DNA of 64,000 bases from Atopobacter sp. AH10 (lineage in GTDB: Bacteria > Bacillota > Bacilli > Lactobacillales > Aerococcaceae). Of the stretch, positions 38,309 through 47,979 are shown piece after piece (position 1 is the first letter of the stretch; every line of letters starts with the position of its first letter). The notes below the pieces were generated by a model. It searched no databases, was not told the origin of the DNA, and was given only the letters and a program-made list of their open reading frames with translations. A program made the translations under genes and the position numbers. The stretch covers positions 1-64,000 of the forward strand of contig NZ_QXPZ01000015.1 of the NCBI RefSeq assembly GCF_003664595.1. Direction: 5' to 3'.

Positions 38309-39513
38309 TCGTCTAACAGCTCCTTCAAAAAGTCATAGACACGTTGAGAATTATTTTGATCATACAAAGGGAAATAGCGGTCAATTTTAGCCAAATATGC
38401 CTCTTCTAATTGGAAGTCATTGGCAAAAGACTTCTCTAAATAGGCCACCACTTGTTTCGCTCCCTCTTTTATCACCGGTCCAAAGCCATCTTTTTCATAA
38501 TCGAAATACCCCTTAGCATATTGTCCTTTTCGAAATTTTCCCTGATCAAATTGGTAAAACAACATAGGTTTCTTCATATAGGCGAAATCCATAAAGACAC
38601 TGGAGTAGTCCGTTATCATAAAGGCTGAGCTTTTCAACAAGTCTTGTATATCATGTTCTTTCCAAGAGGCCATTTGGATATGATCAGAAGTTTTCGTAAA
38701 TTCATTCAAATGCACTTGCATGTTGCGGTGAGGATAGAATATCAATTGTAGATCGTTCTTCTCCAAGAATTCTTTTAAAGTTGGATCAGATAAAAATGCA
38801 TTCCACTTTATAAAATATTCAGAAGCAGTGAAATCGTCTCCTTCATTAAATTCATAACGAGCATCCGTTTTATTCACTAACCAACTTCTCCAAGAAGGCA
38901 TGAGTAAAATTTGCCTAGGATTGACCTTTGTCTCATGTAATTGATCAAATCTTGGAAAGCCTAAATACCGTACAGAAGAGTCAGGATAGCCAAAATCGTT
39001 CAAAATCGCATCATATTCTGGTTTGGCTCCACAAATAAATCCTGAAAATTTAGTCTGATCATAATAAAGCCACTTCGCATCAGAAATAGTGATCCCATGT
39101 TGGAGAAAAACCCGTTTATTTTTTAGAAAACCTGCAACTTCTAAAAAATAAAAGAAGGCTGTATTCGGTCTGCATTCTTTTTGACTCACTGCAATGACCC
39201 CACAAGATAGGTAATAGACCCAGTGTTTAAAAGAGCCATAAGGAATACACTCGCCTAAATCCCTTACCTTATCGTAATCCGGAGAATCAAAATCGATCAC
39301 ATAAGCCACTCTTTGTTCAGGAACTTTTTCTCTAATATAGCGAAAAAGCCAGTAGCCATTATCCCTAGCCTCAGCTCTAGATTCCCCAATCAATATCAAA
39401 TCCTTTTGCTTGCGATAAAATAATTTAGCAACGATATAAGCGAAAGGAAAAATCATAGGGGCAAGCCAATCTTTCGCTTTAAGCTCTCTTAAGCGTTTAA
39501 GATAACGTTTCAC
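38296..39513 (-). CDS. CDP-glycerol:glycerophosphotransferase family protein (TagB/TagF/WchX-like)
   Basis: A 405-residue protein. The C-terminal ~250 residues match the glycerophosphotransferase family (VFLQHGITISD, LMPSWRSWL, FYPHRNMQ, MITDYSSVFMDFAYMKKPMLFYQFD). Members transfer glycerol- or ribitol-phosphate from CDP-alditols, so the polymer of this cluster is probably decorated or linked through phospho-alditol, like teichoic acid-like wall polymers. No CDP-glycerol synthetase gene is nearby. The N-terminal region is amphipathic and may dock to the membrane. Confidence 0.88.
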   Translation of the reverse strand: MKRYLKRLRELKAKDWLAPMIFPFAYIVAKLFYRKQKDLILIGESRAEARDNGYWLFRYIREKVPEQRVAYVIDFDSPDYDKVRDLGECIPYGSFKHWVYYLSCGVIAVSQKECRPNTAFFYFLEVAGFLKNKRVFLQHGITISDAKWLYYDQTKFSGFICGAKPEYDAILNDFGYPDSSVRYLGFPRFDQLHETKVNPRQILLMPSWRSWLVNKTDARYEFNEGDDFTASEYFIKWNAFLSDPTLKEFLEKNDLQLIFYPHRNMQVHLNEFTKTSDHIQMASWKEHDIQDLLKSSAFMITDYSSVFMDFAYMKKPMLFYQFDQGKFRKGQYAKGYFDYEKDGFGPVIKEGAKQVVAYLEKSFANDFQLEEAYLAKIDRYFPLYDQNNSQRVYDFLKELLDECAQ

Positions 39514-40819
39514 TGTTTTTCCCTTCCCTCATCCACAGTTCATTGTAATAAAATCCTATCCCCACTAAGAACCAAAAAATTATATTAAAACCACTTGGGG
39601 AATACATAATGATACTTTCAACTAATTGCACTGGTAAATAGGCTAGTGCAAGTGCCATAATAATCTTTCCATCCACATTATCCGATAAAAGAATGTACTT
39701 GCTGAAGGAAAAGGCAATGTAAGCCAATAAGACGATAAAGCTTACCAAACCAAGCATTCCTGAAGCCACAAATACAGTCAGAAATATGTTATGAAATCCA
39801 CCGCCTAAAGCCTCTTTCATCTTAAAAGTCTTAAAGAATTTCGCCATATTCGGTTTGATATTCCGGAATCCATACCCAAATACAGGTTGCTTCTGTCCCA
39901 TTTTTAGGGCTCTCACCCAGATTTGGGAGCGACTACCTGATTTGACACTAAATTCTCTACTTTCCCCATATTCTCCCTCGTCATCTGCAGATTCGAGCCT
40001 TTCAATCGATTCTGAACGAATAAATTCCCCATATTTCTCAGCAACTTTTATGGTCATAAAATAAGCAGAAAAAAGAAGTAGGAAGCTCGTCATAAGCAAG
40101 AGGATTTGTTGCCGAATTCTTTCCTTCTTAAAAACAAAGGCGGTCAAAAGAAACAAGACCGTCATAGCACATAAGAGCGCCCCCCTACTTTGCTGTAAGG
40201 AAAAATAAATGAATTGTAAGGCCATGTTTGTCATTAAAGCTTTTTTATATTGAGGATAGTGACGATAAAGATAGACAGCTAGGGTCATACTAATAACGGC
40301 TAACAGAGCTCCCCCATTAGGGTTCAAAAGACCAAACAATCTCCCCCCATGAAACCCTAAACGTAATGCCACATGTTTCCCATAATACAAGGTGGTTGAC
40401 AGACCAGATACAGCTAATGCAAGAGCGAACACGGAACAAGCAAAAGAGAAAAATTGTAGGCAAATAGCTAGCCATTTTACTAATTTTTCCCCTACTTCCT
40501 TATCGCCAACTAGGGTAATCAAGCAAATGCTCATGACGAAAACAATATGTACTAGATTCCCTATTAGATGACTTCTGGCATTAGCAAATGTAGCTAAAAA
40601 CTGCGTCCCAAGGAAAAGGGCAAAAAGCCATATAAAATGTTTATCCCTATATTTTTTTCCCCATAATAGCCAGCTTGTGATCAAAAAGACCATCATAGTT
40701 GCCAATTGATAGGCCGGTTTGATCCAGTCATATACAACAGGTAAACAATTGATGATTCCTAGTAGGCAAAACATCAACTTACTCCACCATTCGATTTTAG
40801 ATACTGATAATTTTTTCAT
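39497..40819 (-). CDS. O-antigen-ligase/polymerase-like membrane protein (Wzy-like), copy 1
   Basis: A 440-residue polytopic protein with ~11-12 helices and a large periplasmic-type loop (~255-310; SESIERLESADDEGEYGES and the GYGFRNIKP turn) typical of Wzy/WaaL-family O-antigen polymerases. It would polymerise the repeat units flipped by the copy-1 Wzx. It overlaps the phosphotransferase gene by 17 bases. Very divergent family, so substrate cannot be inferred. Confidence 0.85.
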   Translation of the reverse strand: MKKLSVSKIEWWSKLMFCLLGIINCLPVVYDWIKPAYQLATMMVFLITSWLLWGKKYRDKHFIWLFALFLGTQFLATFANARSHLIGNLVHIVFVMSICLITLVGDKEVGEKLVKWLAICLQFFSFACSVFALALAVSGLSTTLYYGKHVALRLGFHGGRLFGLLNPNGGALLAVISMTLAVYLYRHYPQYKKALMTNMALQFIYFSLQQSRGALLCAMTVLFLLTAFVFKKERIRQQILLLMTSFLLLFSAYFMTIKVAEKYGEFIRSESIERLESADDEGEYGESREFSVKSGSRSQIWVRALKMGQKQPVFGYGFRNIKPNMAKFFKTFKMKEALGGGFHNIFLTVFVASGMLGLVSFIVLLAYIAFSFSKYILLSDNVDGKIIMALALAYLPVQLVESIIMYSPSGFNIIFWFLVGIGFYYNELWMREGKNSETLS

Positions 40820-40883
40820 AGCTTTCCTTTCTAAAACAAGTCCTTATAAAAGAGCTGCTCCCCTTAACAAACGCTCTTATGCT

Positions 40884-41720
40884 TCATTTTCTCTTTTTCC
40901 TTAATAAAGTATCATACAATTTTGCCCTCAACCATCCGGGAGATAGATTCACCAACAATTGAGCTAATTCTCTGATCCATTTATCTTTAGGAGAAGCTAG
41001 ACCCACTTTATAAATCGTCTGATAGGCCTTTTGACTGGCTAAAAAGTAGCTCAATCCCCCTCTTCTCTTATACATTTCAGCATTGGCTCTTGCATTCACT
41101 AAATTCTCTTTTAAATTAGCTGCAATGGCGCCTTTTTTCAGCATCCTCACCCATAAATAATAGTCTTCATAGCCTTTTAGGGCTTGGTAATTTCCTGCTT
41201 TTAAGACCACTGATTTTTTATAGACAACTGTCATATGATTGAAAGGATTCCGACGTTTCGCATATTCATATATTTCTTCATGCGTTTCTGGTACGCTTCG
41301 AATGGCTTTGATCTCTTTAGGATCTTGATCAAACTCTGTAATATTCGACCCTAAAATATCCACTTCTTTATGTTCACTTAAATAATTTAGTTGTTTTTCA
41401 AAACGATCAGGTCTGGCAATGTCATCCGTGTCCATACGAGCGATATATTCATACTTGGCCAATTTGACACCATCTGCTAAAGCTTCTCCCAGCCCTCTAT
41501 TTTCTTTAAAGCGCTGAATTCTCGTCCTGTCAGGAAATTGATCATAAAAACATGCCAATTCTTGATCTAATTCTCTGGTTAAAGGGCCATCACATATGAT
41601 CAACCATTCATCAGCTAACAAGCTTTGATTTTTCATGCTTTCTAAACATGCTCTCAAATATTCCGGCTTTTCCTTCTCATAAACAGACATCAAAACGGTG
41701 AATTGAGGTGTTTTTGTCAT
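40884..41720 (-). CDS. GT2 glycosyltransferase (rhamnosyl/galactosyl type)
   Basis: A 278-residue GT-A enzyme: [59 protein letters not shown] and [13 protein letters not shown] use the internal ATG at 41720 (or 41723) because GGGAGG sits just before; an upstream ATG at 41738 is poorer. It heads the copy-1 train and is divergent from rmlA across a ~150-base region. Confidence 0.88.
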   Translation of the reverse strand: MTKTPQFTVLMSVYEKEKPEYLRACLESMKNQSLLADEWLIICDGPLTRELDQELACFYDQFPDRTRIQRFKENRGLGEALADGVKLAKYEYIARMDTDDIARPDRFEKQLNYLSEHKEVDILGSNITEFDQDPKEIKAIRSVPETHEEIYEYAKRRNPFNHMTVVYKKSVVLKAGNYQALKGYEDYYLWVRMLKKGAIAANLKENLVNARANAEMYKRRGGLSYFLASQKAYQTIYKVGLASPKDKWIRELAQLLVNLSPGWLRAKLYDTLLRKKRK

Positions 41721-41808
41721 CATTTTCCTCCCTTCCATTGTCTATTCTCCTTTCCATCACTATCTCATTCTTTATAGCTTTTCTACTTCTATAAGCTTGT
41801 TTTTCATC

Positions 41809-41861
41809 TTCACAAGTTTCCTAGCTCTTGTTATACTTGATTTATTAATGCAAGATGGAGG
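41809..41861 (+). promoter_or_regulatory. rmlA promoter and ribosome site
   Basis: -35 TTCACA (41809-41814), 17-base spacer, -10 TATACT (41832-41837); GGAGG at 41857-41861 is seven bases from the ATG. This supports starting rmlA at 41869 rather than at the upstream in-frame ATG. Confidence 0.8.
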
Positions 41862-41868
41862 AATTCTC

Positions 41869-42741
41869 ATGAAAGGTATTATTTTAGCTGGAGGTTCTGG
41901 CACACGCTTATACCCTATTACGCGATCCATTTCTAAACAGCTACTTCCAGTCTATGACAAGCCAATGATTTATTACCCTCTTTCGGTTCTCATGCTGGCC
42001 AATATCAAAGAAATTCTTATTATTTCAACACCAGATGACACCCCTCGTTTCCAAGAATTATTGGGGGACGGGCATCAATTAGGTCTAAAGCTCTCTTACG
42101 CCGTCCAATCTTCTCCAAGAGGTCTGGCAGAAGCCTTTATTATCGGTGAATCCTTTATTGGCGAGGATTCCGTCGCTCTCATTCTAGGGGACAATATATT
42201 CTATGGCGATGGCCTCAGTCGCCTCGTTCAAAGCGCTGCAAAGCAACAATCTGGTGCTACTATTTTTGGCTATCACGTTTCAGATCCAGAACGCTTTGGT
42301 GTGGTAGGTTTTGACGATCAACAAAGGGTGACATCTATTGAAGAAAAACCCTTAAAGCCAAAGAGTCACTACGCTGTCACAGGTCTTTACTTCTATGATA
42401 ATCAAGTCATTGAAATAGCCAAGTCCCTAAAACCTTCTGCTCGTGGCGAATTGGAAATTACCGATATTAATCGCGCCTATCTCGAACGTGATCAACTTCA
42501 TGTTCAATTGCTCGGTCGAGGCTATGCTTGGCTAGATACGGGTACTCACGAATCTCTTTTAGAAGCCGCCAACTTTGTCCAAACCATTCAAAAACGGCAA
42601 AACTTTAAAATTGCTTGTTTAGAAGAAATTGCCTATCGGATGAATTATATCAACAAAGATCAATTAACTGCAATGGCTGAAGAACTAAGAAAAAATGATT
42701 ACGGTCAATACCTCTTGCGATTGGCTGAAACAGGGCGTTAG
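41869..42741 (+). CDS. rmlA: Glucose-1-phosphate thymidylyltransferase RmlA
   Basis: A 290-residue enzyme, the family's usual length from the ATG at 41869. It makes dTDP-glucose from glucose 1-phosphate and dTTP, the first step of dTDP-rhamnose. It shows the [27 protein letters not shown] start, [17 protein letters not shown] and [12 protein letters not shown]. It is on the plus strand, apart from rmlC-B-D at 50.4-48 kb, which it must cooperate with. Its last five codons and stop (ETGR-stop) are the first unit of a tandem array. Confidence 0.96.
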   Translation: MKGIILAGGSGTRLYPITRSISKQLLPVYDKPMIYYPLSVLMLANIKEILIISTPDDTPRFQELLGDGHQLGLKLSYAVQSSPRGLAEAFIIGESFIGEDSVALILGDNIFYGDGLSRLVQSAAKQQSGATIFGYHVSDPERFGVVGFDDQQRVTSIEEKPLKPKSHYAVTGLYFYDNQVIEIAKSLKPSARGELEITDINRAYLERDQLHVQLLGRGYAWLDTGTHESLLEAANFVQTIQKRQNFKIACLEEIAYRMNYINKDQLTAMAEELRKNDYGQYLLRLAETGR

Positions 42742-42870
42742 TCCCCATAAAGCGCCTTTTCATCAGGGGAAACAGGGCCTTAGCTCCCATAAAACGACTT
42801 TTTCATCAGGGGGGAACAGGGTCTTAGCCCCCATAAAACGACTTTTTCATCAGGGGGGAACAGGGTCTTA
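42727..42870. repeat. Tandem array starting at the rmlA stop codon, 42-44-base units
   Basis: CAGGG cores fall at 42731, 42773, 42817 and 42861. Unit 1 comprises the last codons and stop of rmlA (GAAACAGGGCGTTAG) plus CCCCATAAAGCGCCTTTTCATC; units 2-4 repeat it, including the TTAG, with small changes (CGACTTTTTCATCAGGGGGG). Downstream 42871-42960 has no feature I recognise. Confidence 0.95.
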
Positions 42871-42969
42871 AATTCACCACTATACACCCCTTGAAATAAG
42901 GAGAAAGGAAGCCCTAGCAACAGCTATCCTTTTCCCACTAGCCAAAAACAAAGTCTTCATCGAATTATG

Positions 42970-43011
42970 GAGTCCCCAGCAGAACTATCTGCTGGAGGCT
43001 CTTTTTTTCAC
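42970..43011 (+). terminator. rmlA terminator
   Basis: GAG-CCCCAGCAGA-ACTATC-TGCTGG-AGGCTC followed by TTTTTTT. It lies ~230 bases beyond the rmlA stop, after the tandem array, so the array is transcribed as a 3' untranslated region. Confidence 0.88.
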
Positions 43012-43023
43012 AATTGGGTAGCT

Positions 43024-43098
43024 CAGTTCATTATAAAATCCGCCATATCCCTTTTTGTCTAAGTTCATTCTAAAATCCGCCATCTTTCTTTTCCCTTT
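43024..43098. repeat. Two-copy direct repeat, 37-base offset
   Basis: AGTTCATTATAAAATCCGCC at 43025 recurs as AGTTCATTCTAAAATCCGCC at 43062, offset 37 bases, in the gap between the rmlA terminator and the EpsG-like gene. 43099-43181 shows nothing else. Confidence 0.8.
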
Positions 43099-43181
43099 AG
43101 CAAGTCAAGCGATGGCTATCCTTCTTTTTTGAGCCTAGAGATAGGACACTCTTCCTCCCCTATCCTTTGCCCTATAACTTT

Positions 43182-44279
43182 TTACTGTCCTCTTAATTCA
43201 ATCAGACGCAAGAGTATGTTTTCCTTGAATACCGTCCGAATAACATTATCCGTATTGCTAAAAATCAAGAGTACATAACAGGTCACACAAAGAATTCCAA
43301 GTAAAAAAAGACTCAAGACTAGCTTCTCCAATCGCTTGTGCTGAGCTTTCAAAGGCACTAGGAAATAGATGCTAAAGAGCAACCAGTAAAGGGGTAAGAA
43401 ATTCCGAAAAATACGGAAGAAATCCACGCTTTGGAAGAAGAGTGGCATCAAACCAAAAGATAAATAGCTCAATTTTTTAGCCAATTGACTGAGTGACTGA
43501 AAAGCTTTGGGCTTCACCCCAGCTTCTAGCAAGCGATCTTGATCCAAACTATATTGGATAAAATAGACAGCAAGGCATAAGGCTAAAGATAAACTAATGA
43601 AGAAAATCCGCCCAGGCAAAGACACTTGCCCCCTAAAAAGATAAGCATACCTCTGCAAAACATGCGAGGAAGATTGGGCTAAGGAGGCTTCTGTTAAAAA
43701 GCGAGGGATCAATAGGCTCACTGTAAAAGCCAATCCAGAGCTCAGTATGACCCAAATGCTAGGCCACTGCAGGACTAGCCAAAAAGGAATATAGATAAAA
43801 GCGGTATTGTGAATAGTTCCTGCTAATAAAAGCAAAGATAAAGACAAATACCGATAAGTCGGTTCCTCCTTAGCTTCCATCAAGAGACTAAAGGCCCATA
43901 AGGCAATCCCCATCACTAAGAAATTCCGCAATTGCACAATATCCAAGAGAAAGGGAAAGACCATATAAAAAGCTAAAGCTAGAGCAGGATATTTGCTATA
44001 GCGGTAAAACCAGGCTATGAGGCTAAACAAGCCCAGCCCAGTGATTGCCGTATAAAATTGCTCGTAGGTCAGATTTAATAGTCTTCCCAGCCGTGTTAGC
44101 CAGAAAAAGCCCATCTCATGTTGTCTTTTTAAGAAATCATCTTTATCCCAATAAAAATTGCTATAGTTTTGGAAGTCTGGGTTCCCTCGATTCAAGCACA
44201 TCAAGGCCACTAGCATTAGAATCAGCAAGATAGACAAGGCATGAAAGAGCCAGTATTTTTTCCCTGTCTTAGTCTTCAT
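43182..44279 (-). CDS. EpsG-family polysaccharide polymerase-like membrane protein (Wzy-like), copy 2
   Basis: A 365-residue polytopic protein with ~10 helices. I start at the ATG at 44279 (GAGGAG upstream); upstream codons to 44363 lie in the preceding gene. The pattern RGNPDFQNYSNFYWD, then YRYSKYPALALAFYMVFPFLLDIVQLRNFLVMGIALWAFS, is the EpsG family hallmark. It is probably the polymerase of the second polymer. It ends the second gene train. Confidence 0.85.
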   Translation of the reverse strand: MKTKTGKKYWLFHALSILLILMLVALMCLNRGNPDFQNYSNFYWDKDDFLKRQHEMGFFWLTRLGRLLNLTYEQFYTAITGLGLFSLIAWFYRYSKYPALALAFYMVFPFLLDIVQLRNFLVMGIALWAFSLLMEAKEEPTYRYLSLSLLLLAGTIHNTAFIYIPFWLVLQWPSIWVILSSGLAFTVSLLIPRFLTEASLAQSSSHVLQRYAYLFRGQVSLPGRIFFISLSLALCLAVYFIQYSLDQDRLLEAGVKPKAFQSLSQLAKKLSYLSFGLMPLFFQSVDFFRIFRNFLPLYWLLFSIYFLVPLKAQHKRLEKLVLSLFLLGILCVTCYVLLIFSNTDNVIRTVFKENILLRLIELRGQ

Positions 44280-45207
44280 ATGCTTTCCACTCCTCGAGTG
44301 CTTGCTTGCCCATTTTCCAACCCTTCCACATGGCGGAAATTTTCTTCTCCTTGTCCTTTTCATAAAGGATTACACCTAAGACATCATGAATCAGGCGAAA
44401 GGTCATTAAGCGCTTGAAGCCAGGGAAGGTTTTTCCATAGATCTCTATAGTCTTTCGTCCATTACGGAAAATATAGAATTTCCTCAATGCTCCATGGTGG
44501 TTAGGGCGAATCGTCAAGCCCAGGAAATGATGTTCTGTACGATCGCCAATGGTATGCGAAAAAGTCACTCGATTGGTTACCACAATGGCATAGGAACGAC
44601 TGAGGAGCCGTAAACTCCATTCTGTATCCACCTGATCGATAAAGAATTCTTCCCGGAACAAATCGTCCCCTTCAAAAACTTCTATCGGCATAAAACTTGC
44701 CGAAGAAACGACAAAGCTGACTGATTCTGCTTGTTTGATATCATGTAGGGTTTCATAGCCATGCGGAGTTAAACGGGCATAGCGGCCATATTGATGTAAA
44801 TTAGAGTCATACAGGTTAGGCGCCAAAATCCCAATAGGATAGTTTTTCAGCAAACGATTGTACTCCAAAACCATATCCTTAAAGAAGTGGTCAGGAATAG
44901 CTGAGTCTTGATCGAAAAAGAAAATTCCTTCTGCCCCCAGCTCCTTAGCTTTCCTAATGCCTACATTTTGTGCCGCTGCTAGCCCCTTATTTTCCTCCAA
45001 GCTAATCCAGTCACTGGCTAAAAGATCCAGCTTTCTTTTTCCTTCTTGGCAAAGTTCTTGTAATTTAGCGGTAATAGCTGAAGCTTTGGACCCATTATCC
45101 ACAAGGAGAAAGGCTTGCCCTTCATGGATAAAACTTTCTAACAATTGAACAGTCTTTTCTTTTGGTTGGTAAGTCACTAAGACCACCACTGTTTTAGATG
45201 TCTCCAT
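44269..45207 (-). CDS. GT2 rhamnosyltransferase-like glycosyltransferase
   Basis: A 312-residue GT-A enzyme from the ATG at 45207 (AGGAG five bases upstream). It has VVVLVTYQPKEKTVQLLESF, FLLVDNGSKAS, EENKGLAAAQNVGI, the DXD FFFDQDSAIPD and EFFIDQVDTEWSLRL, the pattern of rhamnosyltransferases of the WbbL/RfbF type. With dTDP-rhamnose made by RmlABCD from both flanks, a rhamnose-containing repeat unit is likely. Confidence 0.9.
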   Translation of the reverse strand: METSKTVVVLVTYQPKEKTVQLLESFIHEGQAFLLVDNGSKASAITAKLQELCQEGKRKLDLLASDWISLEENKGLAAAQNVGIRKAKELGAEGIFFFDQDSAIPDHFFKDMVLEYNRLLKNYPIGILAPNLYDSNLHQYGRYARLTPHGYETLHDIKQAESVSFVVSSASFMPIEVFEGDDLFREEFFIDQVDTEWSLRLLSRSYAIVVTNRVTFSHTIGDRTEHHFLGLTIRPNHHGALRKFYIFRNGRKTIEIYGKTFPGFKRLMTFRLIHDVLGVILYEKDKEKKISAMWKGWKMGKQALEEWKAYED

Positions 45208-46723
45208 GCTTGCTCCTTTCTTCCTCTGACTTTTCTTCAAAAGAAATTTCTCGAATATTTTGTTTTATTTCCCCGCGGATGAGGACAGCCAACCCGACCA
45301 AGCCTAGGCTATAAAGAATAAAGCCTAAGCCTACAGATAGACTATTCGCTAGGATGAGATAAACTAGCAAGATAGTCAATTGCCGCAAGTTATCCGGCCA
45401 AAGGGTTAGCTTAAGCTGACGATTTAAAAGCCATTCACTCCCCAAAAGTCTAATCATGTAAACCATCAGTAATCCCGCAAAAGTCATCCAGAGATTTCGC
45501 CCTAGTTGCAAACTACAGTAGGTCCAAAGAATCGTTAGGATTAAAAGCATCCCATTCCACTTGAGCATGGCCACTTCTTCCCTATAAGCTTTCAAATAAG
45601 AATTCGTCAATAAGGCTAATTGCCCTTCAAAGACAAACAAAGGGTAGACAAAAGCAAAGAGTTGCATCACTTCTCCATAATGAGGTAACCAATAACTGAT
45701 CACTAAGCGAATAGGGAAATAGCCTAGAAGAAGAAAAGCTGTCGCAAAGACAAAAAGTCTCTTGAGCGATTGATAGTTAGCCCTTAGTCGTTCTGCTTTT
45801 ACCGTTTTGAGGAAAGGGAAAACAATTACACTGACCCCATTCACAAAAAATATCACTAAATTGGCCATAGAAATCATCAAGGATAAACGGCCGAAGCTTT
45901 CAATGGAGTAGTTCCTCTGAATAAAATAGCGGACGACCCCAATATATAATCCACCAGCTAAATTAGCTAATAATAAGGCTGCCCCAGCGTGAAAAACGGT
46001 TCTAGGAGATAGGTCTAGTTGGCTAAGGCTTTCAGTCTCTGCCTTCTCATTCGACTTCACACTTTCCCCTTGAAGAGAAGCTAGCCCCTCTTTTATCTCA
46101 ACTGGTTTTTGTTTTCTTCTTAAACCAGCTAGTCCCGGACGGTAAAATTGGCGATAAGCATAGCCTAAACTTATAATTCTAGAAAGAAGATCGGCCCCCA
46201 AGAGAAGCCCTAGGGATCTGACTCCAGAAAGAAGGCAAAAAATCATGACCAACAAATAGATCAAGCGGTCTAAGATATTGGTTTTGGCAAATACCACCAG
46301 ATGGTTCGTCGCTTGCATCAAGGAAAAGAGATAATTCCTTACATTGGTGACTAGAACCGTTAAAGCCAAAGCTAAAGCTACTAAAAGTACAGGCCCTTCC
46401 TTAGTGAGTAAAGCCCAGATAGCTATAGCTAGGGATAGGAGTAATTCTACGGTGAAATAGTGGAGGCTATTCTTTTTTAACCAAGTCCAAGGCAAGTCTT
46501 CTCGTCTATAGCCCGCAAAAATCAAGTAAAGCCCATCACACCAACCCGCATGGAGGATGCCACAATAGGTTGCATAAAAGACATACAATTGCCAATAGCC
46601 AAAAGGTCTAGGCCCAACAAACTTCGCTACGACTAAAATCACAAAGATTTGAATCGCCATAGAAAGCAAGGTGGCTAGGGTATTATAGGAAAAATGTTTA
46701 GCAAATAAGCGAGCTTTAGACAT
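45194..46723 (-). CDS. Polysaccharide repeat-unit flippase (Wzx-like), copy 2
   Basis: A 509-residue MOP-family exporter with ~14 helices, starting at the ATG at 46723 (GAGGG upstream); an upstream ATG at 46759 is weak. Paralogous to the flippase at 34782 (GYWQLYVFYATYCGILHAGWCDGLYL). An extra charged loop near residues ~205-240 (EIKEGLASLQGESVKSNEKAETES) is absent from the other copy. It serves the second polymer. Confidence 0.9.
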   Translation of the reverse strand: MSKARLFAKHFSYNTLATLLSMAIQIFVILVVAKFVGPRPFGYWQLYVFYATYCGILHAGWCDGLYLIFAGYRREDLPWTWLKKNSLHYFTVELLLSLAIAIWALLTKEGPVLLVALALALTVLVTNVRNYLFSLMQATNHLVVFAKTNILDRLIYLLVMIFCLLSGVRSLGLLLGADLLSRIISLGYAYRQFYRPGLAGLRRKQKPVEIKEGLASLQGESVKSNEKAETESLSQLDLSPRTVFHAGAALLLANLAGGLYIGVVRYFIQRNYSIESFGRLSLMISMANLVIFFVNGVSVIVFPFLKTVKAERLRANYQSLKRLFVFATAFLLLGYFPIRLVISYWLPHYGEVMQLFAFVYPLFVFEGQLALLTNSYLKAYREEVAMLKWNGMLLILTILWTYCSLQLGRNLWMTFAGLLMVYMIRLLGSEWLLNRQLKLTLWPDNLRQLTILLVYLILANSLSVGLGFILYSLGLVGLAVLIRGEIKQNIREISFEEKSEEERSKHGDI

Positions 46724-46782
46724 ATCTTTTCCCTCTTTTCGAAGGTCCTTCCACTTCATCCTTCCCTCTTTTTACAAAAGGC

Positions 46783-47928
46783 CTAGTCATGAGGCACCAC
46801 CCGTTCTAAAAATAGGGCGATCTTCTTTTTCACTTGTTCAGCTGTAAAATACTCTTCAAATAACTTTCTCGATTGATCTGACATCCTTCTCCAGTCTTCA
46901 TCAGTGACCTTTAACAGGTCTTGGCACAAGTCCTCTAAACCCTCTCTTGAAATTTGATAGCCAAATCCATATTGTTTTAGCCATTCTTCTGTATCCCCAG
47001 GGATGGTGTTGATAATTGGCAAGCCATATTTGAAATAATCCACTGACTTCATGGTTAAGCCTACCGTTGAAGTTTCCTTGAAGGTGTTCAAGGCATAGTC
47101 GACCTCTTTTATAATTTGACGTTTACTTTCGTCGTCAAAAAGCATGCCGTGAGACTTGTAGGCAATCTTTGCTTCCTCTAATCCCTTCAAAAGAAGCTGT
47201 TCATTTTCCCCACCACCGATAATGTCTAAATGGACTGGGCGATAAGTATTCATCAACTTCAAGAAACGGACAATCAAGTCAATATCAATCACATTATTGA
47301 TCGATCCCAAGTAAAGGAAACGAATTGTCTCAAAATTTTTAGCTGGAAATTCAATAGCTTCAACAGAATCCTGTGCTAAATAAAAAGGTGCATGAGGGCG
47401 TTTCTTTAAGGTTTCTTGATTTAAATAATTGCTATACCACTTACATTCATAAGTAAATCCATCAGAAGCGGCTAAGGCTTGGTCTCGTAAATTTTTCCAT
47501 AAGTAAAATGGCAGAGTTCTCAAGAATTTCAAGCGTGAATTAGGAAACGATTCCGGCCACATGTCATAAATATCAAACAAAAGGCACACATCTGGATGCT
47601 TTTCTTTGTAACGTCTCAATTGATAGCCCAGAGCATTGGGTGGCATCATGCAAAAAATAACTTGAGGGGCTAGATTTTCTACTGCCTTACGCACATCTCT
47701 AGCAAATTTAGCGTGCGAGTATAGTCTCTCGAAAGAAAGATTTCTTTTATAAGGAAGGACGGCTAGTTGTATAGCCCCCTCTTGATTTAGTTGGACAGGT
47801 TGCCTTAAAACGGTATCGTAGTCCGTGGTAATGTAGGTCACTTCATAACCCTTACTTTTTAAATAAGCTTCCACATACTTTAAACGTTGCTCGTAATAAT
47901 GAAAGCAAGAAATTAAGACTGCTCGCAT
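46783..47928 (-). CDS. GT4 glycosyltransferase
   Basis: A 381-residue GT-B enzyme from the ATG at 47928; GGAGGG is upstream, and a GTG two codons earlier is also in frame. It has the N-terminal VLISCFHYYEQRLKYVEAYLKSKGYEVTYIT, CMMPPNALGYQL, the C-terminal FLYLGSINNVIDIDLIVRFLKL, IIGGGENEQLL and LTMKSVDYFKYGLPIINTIPGDTEEWL. First gene of the flippase-2/GT2/EpsG train. It shares this train with the rml genes upstream. Confidence 0.88.
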   Translation of the reverse strand: MRAVLISCFHYYEQRLKYVEAYLKSKGYEVTYITTDYDTVLRQPVQLNQEGAIQLAVLPYKRNLSFERLYSHAKFARDVRKAVENLAPQVIFCMMPPNALGYQLRRYKEKHPDVCLLFDIYDMWPESFPNSRLKFLRTLPFYLWKNLRDQALAASDGFTYECKWYSNYLNQETLKKRPHAPFYLAQDSVEAIEFPAKNFETIRFLYLGSINNVIDIDLIVRFLKLMNTYRPVHLDIIGGGENEQLLLKGLEEAKIAYKSHGMLFDDESKRQIIKEVDYALNTFKETSTVGLTMKSVDYFKYGLPIINTIPGDTEEWLKQYGFGYQISREGLEDLCQDLLKVTDEDWRRMSDQSRKLFEEYFTAEQVKKKIALFLERVVPHD

Positions 47929-47979
47929 GATCACCCTCCTTTCTTCCTATTTATCTCTTCCTATTCATGAGTCAAGACA

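Noticed and set aside
41797-41868. Upstream in-frame ATG extending rmlA by 24 residues
   Set aside because: It lies upstream of the promoter -10 (41832-41837), and GGAGG with ideal spacing precedes the ATG at 41869, which also gives the family length.
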